DNA from: Mariniflexile sp. TRM1-10
GTDB taxonomy: Bacteria; Bacteroidota; Bacteroidia; Flavobacteriales; Flavobacteriaceae
DNA: 64,000 bases
Direction of reading: 5' to 3'
Assembly (NCBI RefSeq): GCF_003425985.1
Contig: NZ_CP022985.1
Span: 4,386,001-4,450,000, forward strand
A program made the position numbers and the translations under genes. Positions 53,209 through 60,134 of this stretch are shown here, one piece after another; position 1 is the first letter of the stretch, and every line of letters starts with the position of its first letter. The notes under the pieces were generated by a model. That model was given only the letters and a program-made list of their open reading frames with translations. It had not been told where the DNA came from and searched no databases.

Positions 53209-53256
53209 TCCAAGCATTCCTAAAGCCAGTTCTTTGTTTGCTTCATTTCGCTAATT
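53209..53256. repeat. Short direct repeat, second copy
   Basis: See 42501-42547. Confidence 0.55.
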
Positions 53257-53310
53257 TTATTTTTAATCACAAGAACATACTTTTCGTTTAGTTGTAGAAT
53301 GAAGTTTTAG

Positions 53311-53541
53311 ATTCCAGTTGCCACTCCTTCCCCACGCACCTAAAAAAATTACTGTCATGGTTTTTGTCCCAACGCACATCAAGCACTTAGCCTGTTGGCT
53401 AGAAAGTTTAGTTTAAAAATAGAAATTCAATAAGCCATCAGTCAAAGAGCTTGTCCAGCGCTCAAAACAAAAACTCGTACGCTACGCAACTCATGCCAGT
53501 AATTTTTTTCCCAAGCTTAGTTACATAATGTGGCATTATAG
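53311..53541. repeat. ~230-bp direct repeat, copy B
   Basis: Mate of 46025-46254. It is followed by a second arm (ATTGCCCTATAAT, 53580-53592) that makes a ~75-base hairpin with its last part; copy A lacks the arm. Confidence 0.85.
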
Positions 53542-54246
53542 GGCAATAAAGAAAAGAGTACTCCAAAACAAGATAGTACATTGCCCTATAATAACATTAT
53601 GTAAAAAAGCCGCTCACCCCACGCTCGTGTGGTTTGTTCCAGGACAACTTTTTGAGCAGCTTCCATCGCTTCACCCGGCTACTCAAAAAGCCGTCCTTCA
53701 CAAACCACTTTCAATAGTCCATATCATATTTATAGTATTTACAAGATTTTACATCGCCTGAAAAGTAGAATTGTTTTTATCAACTAACCGCAGATATAGG
53801 AAGTATTTTCATTGCTTTTGTAAGTAATAAAATGGCTTTAGATTTTCAGTTTATTTGCATATGGTAAAAGCCATTTTATAACCCACAAAACCAAAAGAGC
53901 CAGCAAGAGTATCGTTTTTTATTTGCCAGAAACATAAAACTACATTGCTCTTACGATAGCTGATGCCATTACAATTTCTTAAAACAAAATTCCTTAATAC
54001 TAAAAACTGAACACTGAACACTGAATACTATTCGTAGCACCAGCTACCATAAAAACAATCACAACAATTCCAATAAGCAAATAAAAAACAATACACTTGC
54101 CTGCGCTATTGCCCCATCACACTAGGTATATACTTGCATTGTTTTTTGAAGATGCTTCCCATTTTCATAAGATAATTTACTGCTAACTGAACACTGCTAC
54201 TGCCAACTGGCTAATAAGCATCCTCAAAAATCAAATCCAAGAAAGA

Positions 54247-54324
54247 GTATCAAATTCTTTGGCTGGATAAAAAGCGGTTTTATTATTTGATGTGGTTTTT
54301 TCATCCATCCAAAGAATTTGATAC
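54247..54324. repeat. Inverted repeat with 16-bp perfect arms
   Basis: GTATCAAATTCTTTGG (54247-54262) and CCAAAGAATTTGATAC (54309-54324), 46-base loop. Confidence 0.7.
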
Positions 54325-54453
54325 CCTTTCCAAAGACGACCATCTTTCAATTCAACACCCAATTCTTCAGATAAAATCCAACTAAACAAGAATATTTGAT
54401 TTAGATATTCTAAAAAAAAATAAAAAAAAGAGAGCAAAGGTAAGTTCCAGGTA

Positions 54454-54598
54454 TTCAAAAAAGCAAGTTCAAGCCCTACGGGTTTCAGAAAAAATCTCCA
54501 CCCATACCGTTTTAAAACATATTTAGTTTTTGATTAAACACTCCCGATTTCTATCATGCATCGGGTAGTATTTTTTCTGAAAAACTTGCTTTTTTGAA
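54454..54598. repeat. Long interrupted inverted repeat
   Basis: TTCAAAAAAGCAAGTT (54454-54469) and AACTTGCTTTTTTGAA (54583-54598); inner arms TTCAGAAAAAAT (54484-54495) and ATTTTTTCTGAA (54570-54581) also pair. The left side has 14 extra bases between arms. MITE-like. Confidence 0.65.
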
Positions 54599-54743
54599 AC
54601 CCTCCACTAGATATATGGCTTTCTTTTTTTTCTTTTTTTCTTTTGAAAAAATTTAATGGGCAGAGCGTAGCGAGGCACATCTGTATTTCATAAGAAACAT
54701 TGCGAAAAATTGAAAATTAATCTAATTTTTAAAAGCCGATGTT

Positions 54744-55166
54744 ATGCTGAAATTTTTCATTAAAACCCACAAAAAAGGCACTATTTACTCTAAACCACAT
54801 TTATTCCTACTCAACAAAGGGATGAACAGCGGAAAGCCACAAAAAGAGCCATTTATAAACAGTTTTGTTATCATTTTTGAAAATGATTCTGATTTTGACA
54901 CCATCAATTTAACGGCTTATGCACTTTGGAAAACTAAATTTTGGCATCAATTTCTTTCAGGTTCGGTTATTCCGTTTCTGCGTTTAAATGATGTTAGAAA
55001 AGAGTTTTCAACTAAAGTTAACCAAGAGATAAAAGACCACAAGGAACACGTTAAAAACGTTGAAACCTTAAAGCTTTTGGAGCAAAGTGAAAAACGTTTC
55101 CATGAAAATCTAAATCTTATCAATGATATGCGCAGAGTAATTTTATTCAGATATATAAGTAAATAA
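54744..55166 (+). CDS. Conserved Bacteroidota protein (possibly DUF6943)
   Basis: 140 residues. FFIKTHKKGTIYSKPHLFLLNKGMNSGKP at the start, then WKTKFWHQFLSGSVIPFLRLNDVRKEF and a helical C-terminus. It resembles a family of small Bacteroidota proteins of unknown function, found near phage-like operons; the family name is from memory. Followed by a hairpin terminator (55169-55198). Confidence 0.6.
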   Translation: MLKFFIKTHKKGTIYSKPHLFLLNKGMNSGKPQKEPFINSFVIIFENDSDFDTINLTAYALWKTKFWHQFLSGSVIPFLRLNDVRKEFSTKVNQEIKDHKEHVKNVETLKLLEQSEKRFHENLNLINDMRRVILFRYISK

Positions 55167-55168
55167 AA

Positions 55169-55198
55169 AAAGCCCATTCCTATTTCGGTTTGGGCTTT
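55169..55198 (+). terminator. Terminator behind the 140-residue gene
   Basis: AAAGCCCA (55169-55176) and TGGGCTTT (55191-55198), followed by CATTTTGTTT. Confidence 0.7.
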
Positions 55199-55204
55199 CA
55201 TTTT

Positions 55205-55239
55205 GTTTAACTCAAAGGTCACCACAACTAGAGTTAAAC
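55205..55239 (-). terminator. Terminator of the minus-strand operon
   Basis: GTTTAACTC (55205-55213) and GAGTTAAAC (55231-55239), 9-bp stem just behind the stop at 55240. Confidence 0.65.
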
Positions 55240-55428
55240 TTATTTTTTGTGCTTCTTACAGAGGTACTTGAGCAACACCGAAATTGAAAAACTCACCACA
55301 GCTCCAACAGTTGCTAAAATAACTGTTTTTATCACATCTTCTGAGTTCAAATTTGGTACCATACTCAAAAAAGTACCTCCTGCAGTTCCAACAAATGTTG
55401 AATTAGTCTGGCTGTTCATTCTTCTCAA
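55240..55428 (-). CDS. Small membrane protein
   Basis: 62 residues with one or two helices (VIKTVILATVGAVVSFSISVLLKYL) and a basic tail KYLCKKHKK. Holin-like in size and topology but not recognised. Its start overlaps the end of the next upstream gene by about 26 bases, pointing to a coupled operon. A second Met at residue 4 is possible. Confidence 0.6.
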   Translation of the reverse strand: MRRMNSQTNSTFVGTAGGTFLSMVPNLNSEDVIKTVILATVGAVVSFSISVLLKYLCKKHKK

Positions 55429-55624
55429 CAGTCAGCTGACTTACCGCTGAAATAACACCACCTGCAACAGCTACATAGCCACCAATGGTAGTCACGATTA
55501 CTGGCAAAGAAACTGGGGCAGTTAAAACAGCTGTACCAACAGTAGCCAATACCAATCCAATAGTTCGAAGCACTTTAAAAAACTTTGGTGTGGGAGCGGT
55601 CGCTCTCTCTACAATTTTATTCAT
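55403..55624 (-). CDS. Small membrane protein, holin-like topology
   Basis: 73 residues: basic N-terminus, then two hydrophobic helices (VLRTIGLVLATVGTAVLTAP and VIVTTIGGYVAVAGGVISAV). Sits between the DUF5675 gene (12-base gap) and the other small membrane protein gene. Not recognised; a pore-forming or anchoring role is inferred. Confidence 0.6.
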   Translation of the reverse strand: MNKIVERATAPTPKFFKVLRTIGLVLATVGTAVLTAPVSLPVIVTTIGGYVAVAGGVISAVSQLTVEKNEQPD

Positions 55625-55636
55625 AATCTTAAATTT

Positions 55637-56032
55637 CTAGGATTGAACAATTAATTCGACACTTTCTTTACTATCCAAAGCTTTATATACAATGTCTTTT
55701 AGCTTATTAAAAGCTATCCGAGACATCAAACCAAGTCCAGGACCAGAAAGTTTAGTTACAGGGGCAATACAGCCTTGCAATTCCTTTTGAGCATTGTTAG
55801 CAGGATGAAAAAGAATAAATTTTCTATTCGAAACATCCATTACTTCCATATGCCATTTGTATTTGGCACTGTATCGCTTTCTTATAAAATATTTCCCTTC
55901 CGGAATGCAGGAAACCTTCGTTTCGTTCCTCTTCCACGGCAATTCTATCGTTTTACAGATATGTTTGCCTTCGCATTCGAGTTTGCCATTTGTTCCTTCA
56001 GGGAAATAAGTTCTAGTTAACCAAATAACCAT
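55637..56032 (-). CDS. DUF5675 family protein
   Basis: 131 residues. Conserved features: LTRTYFPEGTNGKLECEGKHICKTIELPWKRNE, SCIPEGKYFIRKRYS, FILFHPANNAQKELQGCIAP. DUF5675 proteins occur in phages and phage-derived clusters; the CIP...H...GC pattern suggests a catalytic Cys/His site like that of L,D-transpeptidase-like enzymes, but this is inference. Its ATG shares one base with the stop of the upstream gene. Confidence 0.8.
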   Translation of the reverse strand: MVIWLTRTYFPEGTNGKLECEGKHICKTIELPWKRNETKVSCIPEGKYFIRKRYSAKYKWHMEVMDVSNRKFILFHPANNAQKELQGCIAPVTKLSGPGLGLMSRIAFNKLKDIVYKALDSKESVELIVQS

Positions 56033-56790
56033 TACACACCGCTATCAACCTTAGCAATCGATAATGGGTTAAAAGCACCATTTTTCAATGGGTACATTTG
56101 TCCATTTATCTGCTGATAAAACTCAAGACCCAACGCCAAAAACAAGGGTTTAGTAGAGTTAGCAGTAACCGCATTGGTTTGACTGATAACTGCCGTAGCA
56201 GTTCCATCCCAAGGCAAAATTGCAGTTTCAGAAGTAGCAACCACAAAAGTTTCTGCTTCAAAATCCACTTCAGCACCACCAGAGATGATTTTAAAATGCG
56301 TAGTACCACTTGGAGCTGCAATCATATTCGCAGGAATAAATGACGCTAAATCCACTTTAATTTCACCCGCTACACGGTCAATCGTTCCCACAAATGGAGC
56401 AAATAAACTAGTTCCAAGCTTACCACGAATATTGAATTCAAAACCAAATAACAATTCAGCTTCACCATCAATCACGTTACGCAAACCTCTTTCGCTGGTC
56501 GTGTCTGCTTGGATAACTTTCACCATTCTTTGAGTAAGTCTGCTAACCATTCTGCTATCTGCAGAATTTAAAAGCAACGGCCTCAAAGCCGTTCTAAGCA
56601 TTTTTCCTGCCTTTCCAGCTCTACCAAACTCGGAACCATTTTCACGAGTTCTTTGAAACGCAGGATCACTCGCAATTCTACTAGCGTCGATGCCACCTTT
56701 TTCTCTGGCCAAGTGCCCATCTTGCGTTTTATAAAAAGTAATATCTCCGATAGTACCTTTTAATTTAATTATGCCTTTCTGTCTAGCCAT
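56032..56790 (-). CDS. Conserved Bacteroidota protein of a DUF5675 operon
   Basis: 252 residues. MARQKGIIKLKGTIGDITFYKTQDGHLAREKGG at the N-terminus resembles flavobacterial proteins found with DUF5675. An arginine-rich helix follows (RTALRPLLLNSADSRMVSRLTQRMVKV) and then a beta-rich C-terminal half (Ig- or tail-like). No signal peptide. Function unknown; it could be a structural or cargo protein of a phage-derived apparatus. First gene of a four-gene operon. Confidence 0.6.
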   Translation of the reverse strand: MARQKGIIKLKGTIGDITFYKTQDGHLAREKGGIDASRIASDPAFQRTRENGSEFGRAGKAGKMLRTALRPLLLNSADSRMVSRLTQRMVKVIQADTTSERGLRNVIDGEAELLFGFEFNIRGKLGTSLFAPFVGTIDRVAGEIKVDLASFIPANMIAAPSGTTHFKIISGGAEVDFEAETFVVATSETAILPWDGTATAVISQTNAVTANSTKPLFLALGLEFYQQINGQMYPLKNGAFNPLSIAKVDSGV

Positions 56791-56919
56791 AACTTCAAAA
56801 TTTTGTTAAACATTCAGTTAAAATCTCCTTCATTCTTTCAATCAGTTGCAACCACATTTAGAATGATTAAAGCAAAGTTTACAAAGCATTTAGTGAAATA
56901 AAAAAACAAGAGTGTACCA

Positions 56920-56955
56920 TATGTCCAAAATTGACATAAGTGTCCAAAATGAACA
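56920..56955. promoter_or_regulatory. Tandem operator-like repeats
   Basis: TATGTCCAAAATTGACATA (56920-56938) has inverted TATGTC/GACATA ends; TGTCCAAAATGAACA (56941-56955) is a second, similar half-palindrome. They lie in the divergent gap between the 252-residue gene and the small gene at 57057. Confidence 0.5.
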
Positions 56956-57056
56956 TAAAAACATAATAAATCAGTTTAAAAAATTATAATTAAATTGCAA
57001 AAGAATTTCTGCACGTCAGAAGTAAGTCAAAGCCTAATCAAAGGTATAGATAAAGT

Positions 57057-57260
57057 ATGAAATTGAATAATCAGAGGGTGTGCATCTATCCGAAGGACAT
57101 ACAGCGCATAACAGGCAAGAGTTATCGTCAAAGTACTAGATTGATGCAAAAGATAAAAAAAGACCTCAACAAGCTCGAAAATGAGTTTCTAACGATTGAA
57201 GAGTTCTGTACATATGCTGGAATAAAATATGAACAAGTAACTCACTTGATTTTTGGTTAA
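57057..57260 (+). CDS. Small basic protein, possible DNA-binding or recombination accessory protein
   Basis: 67 residues. KLNNQRVCIYPKDIQRITGKSYRQSTRLMQKIKKDLNK then FLTIEEFCTYAGIKYEQVTHLI. The first part resembles a winged-helix-like DNA-binding segment seen at element ends in Flavobacteriaceae. Its place 220 bp inside attR makes it a candidate excisionase. No confident family. Confidence 0.6.
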   Translation: MKLNNQRVCIYPKDIQRITGKSYRQSTRLMQKIKKDLNKLENEFLTIEEFCTYAGIKYEQVTHLIFG

Positions 57261-57414
57261 AATAGAAAAATACTTCAAACAAATTTTAATCAAGAAGAGC
57301 ATCATTAAATACTTAAATAACTAGTTCAATTTTTAGCAATGTTTTTATTTGTTATATCATTGTAAATGAGTACATTTACAACTCACAAGTGTAATGAATT
57401 ATTTACGATTAATA

Positions 57415-57443
57415 GGGGGTAAAATAGGTTACCCTAATTTAAA
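57415..57443 (+). repeat. Arm-type repeat near right island end
   Basis: Right-hand partner of 3876-3904: GGGGTAAAATAGGTTACCCTAATTT, 37 bases inside the right core. Confidence 0.5.
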
Positions 57444-57479
57444 ATATATTTCAAATTACTGATAAGTAATGGATTAGAA

Positions 57480-57506
57480 CGGGGGTTCGAATCCCTCTTT
57501 CTCCGC
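57480..57506 (+). other. Right attachment site (attR core)
   Basis: Exact 27-bp copy of the tRNA-Ser 3' end at 3749-3775, outside any tRNA. It marks the right island boundary. Confidence 0.9.
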
Positions 57507-57507
57507 A

Positions 57508-57542
57508 AAAACCCTTGTAAATCATATAATTACAAGGGTTTT
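57508..57542 (+). terminator. Original terminator of the tRNA-Ser locus
   Basis: AAAACCCTTGTAA and TTACAAGGGTTTT form a strong stem. It lies just outside attR, so it was probably the tRNA-Ser terminator before the island inserted. Confidence 0.75.
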
Positions 57543-57718
57543 ATTTTTTGGTCGGCAGAATCATTGACAATTCAATCCATTATAAATCCATACACAACTT
57601 TTGGTCATGATCCGAAAAATGTAGAGTTCTTCCTTTATAGACTAACTACAATTTTTGCTTAAAACAACAATTGGGCTTGATCCACAATTTGGTTTACAGA
57701 ACTTTATTGGCATAAAAA

Positions 57719-57748
57719 AAGGAGACAACTGCTAAACAGTGTCTCCTT
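57719..57748 (-). terminator. Terminator of tRNA-Arg
   Basis: AAGGAGACA (57719-57727) and TGTCTCCTT (57740-57748), followed by T-rich sequence on the minus strand, directly downstream of tRNA-Arg. Confidence 0.8.
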
Positions 57749-57751
57749 AAG

Positions 57752-57825
57752 TGAGCCCTGAAGGATTCGAACCTTCGACCGCCTCCTTAGAAGGGAGGTG
57801 CTCTATCCAACTGAGCTAAGAGCCC
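57752..57825 (-). tRNA. tRNA-Arg (TCT anticodon)
   Basis: 74 nt: acceptor GGGCTCT pairs with AGGGCTC (two G-U pairs), D-arm AGCTCAGTTGGATAGAGC, anticodon loop CTTCTAA (TCT, reads AGA), T-arm GAAGG-TTCGAAT-CCTTC. CCA not encoded. A chromosomal gene just outside the island. Confidence 0.95.
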
Positions 57826-58038
57826 TCAACACGACTAACAAAACATTTTTGTTTTCCGGTGTGCAAATATAAAATTAACTATATATCTAACAAAGATAAA
57901 ATTGATATTTTTATCTACCAATTGATTTTGTTTAATTGGAAAGTTATTATTTGCTTTAATACCCATATTAAAGATACCAATTTTTTCTTTATTTCAATTT
58001 TAAGTCAATACCTTTATACTTCTTAAATCATATTAAAA

Positions 58039-58671
58039 ATGATTAATGAATTAAAAGAGAATTATGGTTATCTATTTGAAGATGACTTGTTAATGGAAAT
58101 CAACAGTGTTGGAACTTTTAAAGAAGTACCTGAAGGGTTCCAACTTATAAATATTGGTGATTATATAAAATCGATGCCCTTATTGGTTAGTGGTGCTGTA
58201 AAAATTTTACGTGAAGATGATAAAGGCGACGAACTGTTAATTTACTTTATTGAACGTGGCGATACCTGTGCCATGACCTTATCTTGTTGCATGGGGCAGA
58301 AAAAAAGCGAAATTAGAGCCGTCACAGAAACACCTACAAAGCTTGTTATGGTTCCTGTTGAAAAAATGAGCGAATGGATGGGAAAATATAAAAGTTGGCA
58401 AAATTTTATTCTTCAAAGTTACCATGATAGAATGACCGAACTTTTGGAAGCTATTGATACTATTGCATTTTTGAAAATGGAAGAACGTCTTTTTAAACAC
58501 CTAAAAGACAAAGCCATGGTAAACCATAATGACGTTGTTCAAGTAACGCATCAACAAATAGCGTTCGATCTACATACCTCTAGAGTCGTTATTTCCAGGT
58601 TATTAAAAACCTTGGAAAATGAAGGTAAAATTGAACTTCACAGAAACAACATCAAAATATTAGAGCTTTAG
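58039..58671 (+). CDS. Crp/Fnr-family transcriptional regulator
   Basis: 210 residues: cyclic-nucleotide-binding-like beta-roll (1-115), long dimer helix, C-terminal winged helix (HQQIAFDLHTSRVVISRLLKTLENEGKI). It lacks the N-terminal Fnr iron-sulfur cysteines but has Cys77, Cys83 and Cys84 (RGDTCAMTLSCCMG) in the effector domain, which might sense a sulfur species. Two palindromes GTAACTTWTGTTAC stand upstream of the TauE and CstB-like genes, so it probably controls them. Confidence 0.9.
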   Translation: MINELKENYGYLFEDDLLMEINSVGTFKEVPEGFQLINIGDYIKSMPLLVSGAVKILREDDKGDELLIYFIERGDTCAMTLSCCMGQKKSEIRAVTETPTKLVMVPVEKMSEWMGKYKSWQNFILQSYHDRMTELLEAIDTIAFLKMEERLFKHLKDKAMVNHNDVVQVTHQQIAFDLHTSRVVISRLLKTLENEGKIELHRNNIKILEL

Positions 58672-58881
58672 AGACTGTTTAAGCTTTATCCTTTGGCTCT
58701 TTTTATGCGCCCTTTTCCACCATACTTCAGCTATTTTTCGGTCCATAACTATGTACCTCTCCCTTGCGGCAGCCTGGCTCCTTCGCTAAAAAGGTCTACC
58801 ATACCTTTTTATACGCTCCGCCCTGTCTGACAAAAAAATACCCTATAAAACATTCCAAATAAAAAATTTAAACAGTCTCTT
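58669..58881. repeat. MITE-like long inverted repeat, member 1
   Basis: TAGAGACTGTTTAA at the left (overlapping the crp/fnr-like stop codon) and TTAAACAGTCTCTTA at the right, ~213 bp. A single arm AACTTAAACAGTCTCTTA lies behind ribB at about 1390-1407. Confidence 0.65.
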
Positions 58882-58888
58882 AGTCTTT

Positions 58889-58932
58889 GTAACTTATGTT
58901 ACTTAATGAACCTTTTTAGTAGTCTAGTTTTG
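58889..58932 (+). promoter_or_regulatory. Crp/Fnr-type operator and promoter of the TauE gene
   Basis: Palindrome GTAACTTATGTTAC (58889-58902), then 22 bases, then TAGTTTTG (58925-58932, TAnnTTTG). The operator centre is about 40 bases before the expected start, the usual place for class II activation. Confidence 0.65.
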
Positions 58933-58949
58933 TAACGTAAAACATAACT

Positions 58950-59747
58950 ATGGCTATTTTAGATTTATTAGGGTATTTAGGTGCTTTTATAATTGGTATG
59001 GTTCTAGGGCTTATTGGTGGAGGCGGTTCTATACTAACGGTTCCTTTATTGGTATATCTTTTAGGTTATAACCCAGTAGTAGCAACGGCATATTCGTTAT
59101 TTATAGTTGGTACATCGTCGGTTGTTGGTGTTATTCAAAAGCATCAAAAAAAACTGGTCGATTTTAAAGCAGGACTAACTTTTTCATTTCCATCGTTTTT
59201 AGCAGTCTTTATATCAAGACGCTATTTGATTCCAAACATTCCGGACGAAATTTTCAAATTAAACGGATTTGTTTTAACGAATGACATCGCCATCATGGCA
59301 TTTTTTGCTATCGTTATGCTTGTCGTAGCAATTTTGATGATAAGAACGAAAAACAAAACAACTGTTGTTTTTGTAAAACAACCTTATTATAAAACTTTTA
59401 TACAGGGTATAGTTATAGGTGTTATTACAGGATTAATTGGTGCCGGAGGAGGTTTTTTATATGTACCTGCTTTGGTGCTTTGGGCTGGTTTATCAATGAA
59501 AAATGCAGTGGGTACATCATTGGTTATCATCTCTATAAATTCGATTATTGGCTTTTTAGGTGATTTATATACATTAAATATAGACTGGTCATTCCTAATA
59601 ACATTTACATTCCTAACCATCGCAGGTATTTTATTGGGCGGTTATTTATCAAAGTTTATATCGAACAAAAAATTAAAAAAAAGTTTTGGTTTTTTTATCA
59701 TGTTAATGGCTGTCTATATCATAATTAAGGAATTTACCCAAAACTAG
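58950..59747 (+). CDS. tauE: TauE/SafE-type sulfite/organosulfonate exporter
   Basis: 265 residues with about eight membrane helices. The duplicated motif GMVLGLIGGGGSILTVPLLVYLLGYNP (first half) and GVITGLIGAGGGFLYVPALVLW (second half) is the TauE/SafE signature. Probably exports sulfite or a related product of sulfide or persulfide oxidation. Same regulon as the CstB-like gene (shared operator). Confidence 0.9.
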   Translation: MAILDLLGYLGAFIIGMVLGLIGGGGSILTVPLLVYLLGYNPVVATAYSLFIVGTSSVVGVIQKHQKKLVDFKAGLTFSFPSFLAVFISRRYLIPNIPDEIFKLNGFVLTNDIAIMAFFAIVMLVVAILMIRTKNKTTVVFVKQPYYKTFIQGIVIGVITGLIGAGGGFLYVPALVLWAGLSMKNAVGTSLVIISINSIIGFLGDLYTLNIDWSFLITFTFLTIAGILLGGYLSKFISNKKLKKSFGFFIMLMAVYIIIKEFTQN

Positions 59748-59906
59748 AATTGAAAGCTTCTTGACTTTTTGTTTTTAACCGAAAATAAGATAAAATGTAG
59801 AGATAGACACTTTTTGCAAGGCATAGCACTAACATATAAAAAGCAACGAAATATGAATAAGTTTTACCCATTTTTTAGAAAATAGAAAAAGCCACGATGC
59901 GTTCTT

Positions 59907-59950
59907 GTAACTTTTGTTACTGACAAAACTTGAAAAATGACCTATTTTTA
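59907..59950 (+). promoter_or_regulatory. Crp/Fnr-type operator and promoter of the CstB-like gene
   Basis: Palindrome GTAACTTTTGTTAC (59907-59920), then 22 bases, then TATTTTTA (59943-59950), the same layout and spacing as the TauE promoter. A long palindrome lies between it and the gene. Confidence 0.6.
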
Positions 59951-59954
59951 CATT

Positions 59955-60115
59955 GAAGTGGTTTAAACTTTTTCGATTGAAGCGAAAATCAGTCATTTTT
60001 TGTCCAATCGAAGCCTTTTTTGAGTTGCATAGCATCGCTACGGAAAGAAAAAAAGACGTAGAGTGGGCAAAAAAGGGCGATTTTTTAGCCAATTAGAAAA
60101 AGTTTAAACCACTTC
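59955..60115. repeat. MITE-like long inverted repeat, member 2
   Basis: GAAGTGGTTTAAACTTTTTC (59955-59974) and its inverse at 60096-60115. 161 bp with a pairing core. It occupies the 5' leader of the CstB-like gene. Confidence 0.7.
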
Positions 60116-60134
60116 ATTTAACACCTATTTGATT

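Larger units (their letters stand above)
52990..54743. other. Long gene-poor, repeat-rich stretch
   Basis: 1.75 kb without a supported gene. It contains a repeated promoter-like flank (53165-53190), the short repeat at 53209-53256, long repeat B (53311-53541), a hairpin around TTATAGGGCAAT (53535-53586), and two further inverted repeats (54247-54324 and 54454-54598). Looks like accumulated insertion and recombination scars. Confidence 0.6.

Noticed and set aside
53528..53761. 77-codon plus-strand ORF
   Set aside because: Runs through the end of long repeat B and two palindromes; composition unlike the real genes here.
54231..54458. 75-codon minus-strand ORF
   Set aside because: Starts in homopolymer runs and spans the 16-bp inverted repeat at 54247-54324; no resemblance to known proteins. 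I list the repeat instead.
56098..56533. Several plus-strand ORFs opposite the 252-residue gene
   Set aside because: Shadows of the minus-strand coding sequence, which has overlapping-operon context.
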